A DNA stretch of 17,637 nt, taken from assembly GCA_900764725.1 (NCBI GenBank), contig CAAFPB010000042.1, positions 1 through 17,637 of the forward strand. Direction: 5' to 3'. Position numbers and translations under genes: made by a program. Below the pieces are notes generated by a model. The model saw nothing but the letters and a program-made list of their open reading frames with translations, was not told where the DNA came from and searched no databases. Source of the DNA: an uncultured Catenibacterium sp. GTDB taxonomy: Bacteria > Bacillota_I > Bacilli_A > Erysipelotrichales > Coprobacillaceae. Positions 13,298 to 17,637 of the stretch are shown piece by piece. Position 1 is the stretch's first letter. Each line of letters starts with the position of its first letter.

Positions 13298-14641
13298 ATG
13301 AAGAAAGATCAATATCAAATGGATATGACGCACGGTCCATTGCTTGGTAAGATCTTAATATTTTCTATACCATTAATGTTTTCAGGGGTGCTGCAGTTAT
13401 TATTTAATGCAGCAGACGTTATTGTGGTAGGACAGTTTGCTGGTCCACGTTCTATTGCGGCAGTAGGTTCTACATCTTCTGTTGTCAATCTATTAGTGAG
13501 TTTATTTATTGGTTTATCTGTCGGGGTCAATGTACTAGTTGCACGTTTTATTGCCTCACAAAGAGAGAAAGATACCCATGAAACAGTACATTCTGCCATA
13601 CTACTCGCAATTGTCTTTGGCTTGATCTTTGCGATTATTGGTGTAACAGGTGCAAGAATGATTCTAGAAGCCATGGGATCACCTGATGATGTCATCAATC
13701 TTGCGACAACTTATTTACGTATTTATTTTGTAAGTATGCCTTTTGTAGCTCTCTATAACTTTGGTGCTGCCATCTTAAGAGCTATTGGTGATACAAAAAG
13801 ACCACTTATATTCCTTATTGTAGCTGGTGTTGTGAATGTCATCTTGAACTTAATATTCGTTATTATATTCAAGATGGATGTTGCAGGTGTCGCACTTGCA
13901 ACATTTACGGCTGAACTTGTTTCATCAATACTTATTATTAACTGCTTGATGAAAACAAGTACTGTCATCCATTTAGATATTCATGCTTTAAAGTTCCATA
14001 AAGATAAAGTGATCCAGATATTCAAGATTGGTTTACCTGCAGGATTACAGGGTGCTATCTTCTCTATTTCTAATATCCTGATTCAATCATCTATCAACTC
14101 ATTTGGTTCTATTGCGATGGCTGGTAATGCCGCTGCAGGATCACTTGAAGGATTTGTTTATCAGTCTATGAATGCGATTTATCAGGCATGTGTGACTTTC
14201 ACAAGTCAGAACTATGGTATTAATGATAGAAAGAGAGTCGATAGAGTACTTACATTATGCATTGGCATAGTGACTGTTGTAGGGCTTGTTTTAGGTAATC
14301 TTGTTTATTTCTTTGCGGATGAACTGATTCGTATCTATACAACAGATGTACAGGCTATTGCCTATGGTCATGAAAGATTATTCTATATATGTGTACCTTA
14401 TTTCATCTGTGGCTGGATGGATGTTATAGTTGGATCATTGAGAGGTCTAGGTTATTCTACTATTCCTATGATTGTATCTTTAATAGGTGCCTGTGGACTA
14501 AGAGTCTTGTGGATTCTTACTATCTTCCAATATTTCCATACACTTAATTCTATTTATTTATCATATCCAGTGACTTGGGTAGTTACTGCAGCAGCTCATC
14601 TCATTACTTATATGATACTAAGAAAAAAAGCATTCAACTAA
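13298..14641 (+). CDS. MATE-family multidrug/cation exporter
   Basis: An inner-membrane antiporter expected to expel cationic or drug-like compounds using a Na+ or H+ gradient. The 447 aa form twelve hydrophobic segments in two homologous halves. The first starts LIFSIPLMFSGVLQLLFNAAD (19-39) followed by VIVVGQFAG, and the second FKIGLPAGLQGAIFSISN from about residue 242. VNLLVSLFIGLSVGVNVLVA and LRAIGDTKRP are typical MATE segments. Length is normal. GAGGAGG at 13284-13290 sets the start. It is divergent from the RecJ-like gene and monocistronic, ending in a shared terminator. Substrate cannot be told. Confidence 0.95.
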   Translation: MKKDQYQMDMTHGPLLGKILIFSIPLMFSGVLQLLFNAADVIVVGQFAGPRSIAAVGSTSSVVNLLVSLFIGLSVGVNVLVARFIASQREKDTHETVHSAILLAIVFGLIFAIIGVTGARMILEAMGSPDDVINLATTYLRIYFVSMPFVALYNFGAAILRAIGDTKRPLIFLIVAGVVNVILNLIFVIIFKMDVAGVALATFTAELVSSILIINCLMKTSTVIHLDIHALKFHKDKVIQIFKIGLPAGLQGAIFSISNILIQSSINSFGSIAMAGNAAAGSLEGFVYQSMNAIYQACVTFTSQNYGINDRKRVDRVLTLCIGIVTVVGLVLGNLVYFFADELIRIYTTDVQAIAYGHERLFYICVPYFICGWMDVIVGSLRGLGYSTIPMIVSLIGACGLRVLWILTIFQYFHTLNSIYLSYPVTWVVTAAAHLITYMILRKKAFN

Positions 14642-14678
14642 AAAAGTCATTCAGAATTTAATTCTGAATGGCTTTTTT
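14640..14678. terminator. Bidirectional terminator between MATE and EamA genes
   Basis: An 18-bp stem (14640-14657 with 14661-14678, containing CATTCAGAAT / ATTCTGAATG) is flanked by A6 and T6, so both strands have a T-run. The three-base loop TTA is the stop codon of the leftward EamA gene. Confidence 0.92.
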
Positions 14679-15524
14679 GTCTGGTAGCTGTGCAATAATA
14701 ATTGCGACAAACATAAGTACACAGCCAAATCCTTCTTTAATTGTAAGACTCTGACCTAAAATCATCCATCCTGCAAGTACTGAGAATACAGATTCCATAC
14801 TTAATAAAATAGAAGCGACTGTAGGATTCATACCCTTCTGTCCAATAATCTGTAATGTATATCCTGCACCACTTGATAATAATCCGGCATAAAGAATAGG
14901 TGCACATCCTGCCATGATATTATGCATAGATACATCTTCAAATAGAAACATTGGAATAGTATTTAATAATGCACATGTGAAGAACTGAATACAGCTCATC
15001 TTTACACCATCTACTAAAGGTGAATAGTGATCAATCACAAGAATATGTAATGCGAATACACAGGCACATGCACATACTAATAAATCACCTTTACCTAAAG
15101 AAAGTGATCCTGTCATACATAATAAGTAAAGACCAATAACGGCTAAGACAACAGAGATACCAATCTTAGGACTTAACTTCTTCCCTAAAAATAAGCTAAA
15201 AAATGGTACGACAATAATATAAAGTGCTGTAATAAATCCTGCTTTACCAACAGTTGTAAACTGAATACCAAACTGCTGTAAGCCACTTGCAACACCTAAT
15301 ACAATACCACAGGCAATTCCTCCAGCCCATAATTTCTTATCCTTGAAATTCATTGTATGATCAAAGAAATAAATAAGTGGTAATAAAACAAGTCCACCTA
15401 AATAACTACGTAAGGCAGTAAAAGTAAATGGCCCTACATAGTCCATACCTGCACTTTGTGCAACAAAAGCACAACCCCAGATAAATGCAGTAAGTAGTAG
15501 TAATAAATGATTTTTATAACGCAT
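14658..15524 (-). CDS. EamA/DMT-family transporter
   Basis: A 288-aa integral membrane protein with ten predicted helices in two five-helix EamA repeats. It opens HLLLLLTAFIWGCAFVAQSAG (6-26). ALRSYLGGLVLLPLI follows, and the second repeat carries YAGLLSSGAGYTLQIIGQKG and VASILLSMESVFSVLAGW, both very typical of drug/metabolite exporters of this family. GGAGGG precedes the ATG. It lies 46 bases downstream of the double HAD gene on the same strand and may be read through from it, although a promoter-like TTGTAA-17-TAGAAT is present in the gap. Probably exports amino acids or other small metabolites; the substrate is not inferable. Confidence 0.93.
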   Translation of the reverse strand: MRYKNHLLLLLTAFIWGCAFVAQSAGMDYVGPFTFTALRSYLGGLVLLPLIYFFDHTMNFKDKKLWAGGIACGIVLGVASGLQQFGIQFTTVGKAGFITALYIIVVPFFSLFLGKKLSPKIGISVVLAVIGLYLLCMTGSLSLGKGDLLVCACACVFALHILVIDHYSPLVDGVKMSCIQFFTCALLNTIPMFLFEDVSMHNIMAGCAPILYAGLLSSGAGYTLQIIGQKGMNPTVASILLSMESVFSVLAGWMILGQSLTIKEGFGCVLMFVAIIIAQLPDKKAIQN

Positions 15525-15547
15525 GATTTTCCCTCCTACAAAGGGGT

Positions 15548-15576
15548 ATTCTACACGAAATCATCACTACTTACAA
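15548..15576 (-). promoter_or_regulatory. Predicted promoter of the EamA gene
   Basis: On the minus strand, TTGTAA (15571-15576), a 17-base spacer and TAGAAT (15548-15553). The -35 box overlaps the stop codon of the upstream HAD gene. Confidence 0.5.
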
Positions 15577-17157
15577 AAGATATTTATCTACGATTACTTT
15601 TATTCCATCATGATCATTATCTAATGTGATTTCAGTGGCTAAATTCTTAATTTCTTCTGTCGCATTTCCCATCGCAATGGCTTTACCTGCACTCTGGAAT
15701 GCTTCAATATCATTCCCACTATCCCCTATCATGATTGTATTTTCAATAGGGATATTTAAGTAAGATGATAAGGATTCTAGTCCTGCCCCTTTAGTAATAC
15801 CTAAAGGTGTGACTTCAATGGCTGTTTCTTCTACCACAGCACAGCTGACTGGAAATACTTCTAATTTCTTTAAAAGAAGATTCATTGCATCAACATTTGG
15901 ATTATATAAACAGAACTTAAGAATCTCATTCTTATGCATGTCAGCATATTCATAAATGTCTTCTACAGCCTCTGCACGCGTTTCAAACATAGATTGATAA
16001 ATAGCCATATTGTAGTAAGACATATTCTCTATATCTTTTTGAGAAGCAATAGAATGTGTTGAATCAAGTAAATACAACATCACATCTTCCTTCTTCACAA
16101 TATCCATCATCTGTGTAAATACATCTGTATCAAAAGAATGGACTTCTAAAGGTTTATTGTTCTTAAAATCATAGATCAAACATCCACTCAGCAAGATACC
16201 ATAATCACAAAAGTCTAATTCACCTTCATAGTCTTTAAGTTCTGCAAGACCTCTTCCTGTACATAAACAGATACTCTGTCCTCGCTTGTTTGCTTTAATT
16301 AAAGAAGCGGCTGTATTTTTAGAAATTGTCTTATCAGACTTTAGAAGTGTTCCATCCATATCAAGTGCCAAAAGATGTCTTTCCTTGATCCATCCATAAT
16401 GCACACAGGCATTATAAATACCATCATGATCTGCATCCGTTGTGACATAAGTGGCTTTCTTCTTTAATTCATCTATACCATTACCCATCGCAATACTTGT
16501 CCACTCTGGAATAAACATAGACAAATCATTCTTTTCATCACCAAATACCACAACATCCTTAATGTCACCACCAAGATGTTCCACCATACGTTTAATACCT
16601 TTACTCTTATCTCCTGGTTCTACAAACAAATATTCCTTATGAAAACGACACCAAGGTAACTTCTTTAAAGAGTCTAGTTTCTCTTCTTCACCCTTAAAAC
16701 AGGCAATATATACCTTATAGATTTGATCATAATCACGAGGATTCAAACCTTCCACCACTTCTGTCTTCATATAAATATCATGAGTAAAATCATAGAAACG
16801 ATCATCCGGTGCTAATCTTCTTGTTTCATTATCAGGAGAAAAAGCCCATATTAAACCCTTCTTCTCGCATTCATCTATTAAATCAAGACATAATTGATAA
16901 TCAAGTGGTTCTATACCTATTAACTTGTCATCAATAGTAATGCCATTCCCACCATCACTGATCATATTATGAAAACCTAATTCATGCATATAATCATGTG
17001 CCATAGCATAACTTCTACCTGTCGCTATCGCAATAAAATGTCCCTGTGCTTCTAACTGTTTTAAAGTATATTGTGTTGATTCAGGAATATATTGGTTTCC
17101 TGGTGTACCTACAGCTAAAGTCCCATCAATATCAAAGAAAAAGTACTTTCTATTCAT
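15571..17157 (-). CDS. Tandem fusion of two Cof-type HAD phosphatases
   Basis: A cytosolic hydrolase of 528 aa that carries two complete haloacid-dehalogenase (Cof/YidA type IIB) units in one chain; a single unit is usually about 270 aa. Unit 1 (about 4-255) has FDIDGT with Asp9/Asp11, ATGR with Thr46, SKGI with Lys187 and FGDEKND with Asp207/Asp211. Unit 2 (about 260-528) has LDMDGT with Asp266/Asp268, CTGR with Thr300, TKGA with Lys456 and GDSGND with Asp479/Asp483. Each keeps all four motifs and the closing AMGN and DHDGI signatures, so both could dephosphorylate sugar phosphates or flavin/pyridoxal phosphates. The frame is open to 17205, but GAGGG lies just before the paired ATGs at 17160 and 17157; the second has better spacing. 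Confidence 0.92.
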   Translation of the reverse strand: MNRKYFFFDIDGTLAVGTPGNQYIPESTQYTLKQLEAQGHFIAIATGRSYAMAHDYMHELGFHNMISDGGNGITIDDKLIGIEPLDYQLCLDLIDECEKKGLIWAFSPDNETRRLAPDDRFYDFTHDIYMKTEVVEGLNPRDYDQIYKVYIACFKGEEEKLDSLKKLPWCRFHKEYLFVEPGDKSKGIKRMVEHLGGDIKDVVVFGDEKNDLSMFIPEWTSIAMGNGIDELKKKATYVTTDADHDGIYNACVHYGWIKERHLLALDMDGTLLKSDKTISKNTAASLIKANKRGQSICLCTGRGLAELKDYEGELDFCDYGILLSGCLIYDFKNNKPLEVHSFDTDVFTQMMDIVKKEDVMLYLLDSTHSIASQKDIENMSYYNMAIYQSMFETRAEAVEDIYEYADMHKNEILKFCLYNPNVDAMNLLLKKLEVFPVSCAVVEETAIEVTPLGITKGAGLESLSSYLNIPIENTIMIGDSGNDIEAFQSAGKAIAMGNATEEIKNLATEITLDNDHDGIKVIVDKYLL

Positions 17158-17182
17158 CATGTATCCCTCACTTTCGAGATAC

Positions 17183-17212
17183 ATTATACACGCATGAACA
17201 TGCATATCTCAA
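17183..17212 (-). promoter_or_regulatory. Predicted promoter of the double HAD gene
   Basis: On the minus strand, TTGAGA (17207-17212), an 18-base spacer and a perfect TATAAT (17183-17188). The spacer is almost entirely one arm of the inverted repeat listed separately. Confidence 0.6.
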
Positions 17213-17239
17213 TCATCATTCATGCATGTTTATGCATGT
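17188..17239. repeat. Imperfect 18-nt inverted repeat rich in ATGCATG
   Basis: Arm 1 at 17188-17205 (ends GAACATGCAT) pairs with arm 2 at 17222-17239 (ATGCATGTTTATGCATGT) at 16 of 18 positions across a 16-base spacer. Each arm holds two GCATG-like units, four in all. Arm 1 fills the -35/-10 spacer of the HAD promoter and arm 2 lies upstream of the -35, so it fits a tandem operator. It could also serve as a weak terminator for ssb, but it lacks a T-run. Confidence 0.6.
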
Positions 17240-17240
17240 T

Positions 17241-17558
17241 TTAGAATGAATAGCTGGATTCTTCACATACCATATGTTCTGGATATACTTCCATTGCATA
17301 AGAAGTCGTTCCTGAACGATTTGGATAAAAACGCCCTCTTACACTTCCTTCAATAGACACTGACTGACCCTTTTCAAAATGATCAACTACATACTGTGCC
17401 TTTTCGTCCCAGATGACACAACGTATATAATCATAACGTGGTCTATCTTCAGTCCCTCCTTTCGTAGTAAGTAGAAATGATCCTCTTAATACACCATTTC
17501 TAGATTCTTTCACTTCTGGATCAGATGTAATCTGACCTTGTAATTTAACTTCATTCAT
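17241..17558 (-). CDS. ssb: Short single-stranded DNA-binding protein
   Basis: A 105-aa OB-fold protein that coats single-stranded DNA. It opens MNEVKLQGQITSDPEVKES, the usual SSB first strands, then RGSFLLTTKGG, YDYIRCVIWDEKAQYVVDHFEKGQSVSIEGSVRGRFYP spread over about 42-80, and a last strand YAMEVYPEHM. Normal housekeeping SSB is 140-180 aa with a disordered linker and an acidic DDDIPF-type tip. Here the chain stops after the OB domain with EESSYSF, so the partner-binding tip is at best vestigial. GGAGG precedes the ATG. It is probably a secondary SSB (competence or element type), not the replication one. It lies 83 bases upstream of the HAD gene on the same strand. Confidence 0.9.
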   Translation of the reverse strand: MNEVKLQGQITSDPEVKESRNGVLRGSFLLTTKGGTEDRPRYDYIRCVIWDEKAQYVVDHFEKGQSVSIEGSVRGRFYPNRSGTTSYAMEVYPEHMVCEESSYSF

Positions 17559-17637
17559 ATTTTTATTCCTCCTTCTATATACTTATTCCCTAAAACAATT
17601 AGAAATTACTTAAGATTTTCGCTAAGTTTATGAAAAA

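Noticed and set aside
13315..13698. 127-aa open frame antisense to the MATE gene
   Set aside because: It has no ribosome binding site or domain pattern, and its composition is the mirror of transporter codons; a shadow of the real gene.
1324..14678. Several strong hairpins (1324, 6541, 8357, 14640) considered as attachment or mobile-element ends
   Set aside because: Each sits at a gene end with a T-run, has a different stem sequence, and no integrase or transposase is present; terminators explain them.

Overview
This window is low-GC, Gram-positive-type DNA. The ribosome binding sites are strong GGAGG/AGGAGG types, and the two exported proteins end in sortase-like tails. The remaining content (RpiR-type regulators, cre-like sites, Cof-type HAD, MATE and EamA transporters) fits a gut Bacillota. 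The short VKTGD anchors suggest the Erysipelotrichales/Coprobacillaceae area, for example Catenibacterium or relatives. That placement is inference from gene content, not a database match.

Region 1 (1-6511) is a restriction-modification island. System A is a C5-cytosine methyltransferase (80-1336, +) converging on a probable BamHI/BglII-like endonuclease (1345-2277, -); both stop codons lie in one shared terminator hairpin. System B runs leftward: a 57-aa ribbon-helix-helix protein (5314-5487), a second C5-methyltransferase (4294-5262), a probable endonuclease with an NgoFVII/BfiI-like C-terminus (3052-4272), a terminator, and a Vsr mismatch endonuclease (2520-2933). Divergent from it is a third nuclease-like gene (5735-6511, +). 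The divergent promoter region carries a perfect 22-nt inverted repeat that could be the operator of the RHH protein. The arrangement suggests two methyltransferases protecting against up to three nucleases, with Vsr repairing T:G mismatches produced by deaminated 5-methylcytosine.

Region 2 (6541-11846, all -) is a surface-hydrolase locus. Two exported alpha/beta hydrolases with C-terminal VKTGD anchors lie downstream of two overlapping RpiR-like regulators. A 120-bp module occurs upstream of each hydrolase (105/120 identical by hand count, with a 42-nt perfect core). It contains the last codons of an RpiR-like gene, two small palindromes and a cre-like site. Upstream of the first hydrolase only the 13-codon tail of that regulator remains. 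This implies that a regulator-plus-hydrolase unit was duplicated and one regulator was then deleted.

Region 3 (11917-17637) holds chromosomal-type genes: a RecJ-like protein in which every recognisable catalytic motif is replaced, a MATE exporter, an EamA-family transporter, a fusion of two complete Cof-type HAD phosphatases whose promoter sits inside a long ATGCATG-rich inverted repeat, and a short single-stranded-DNA-binding protein. I saw no rRNA, tRNA, CRISPR array, transposase or integrase.
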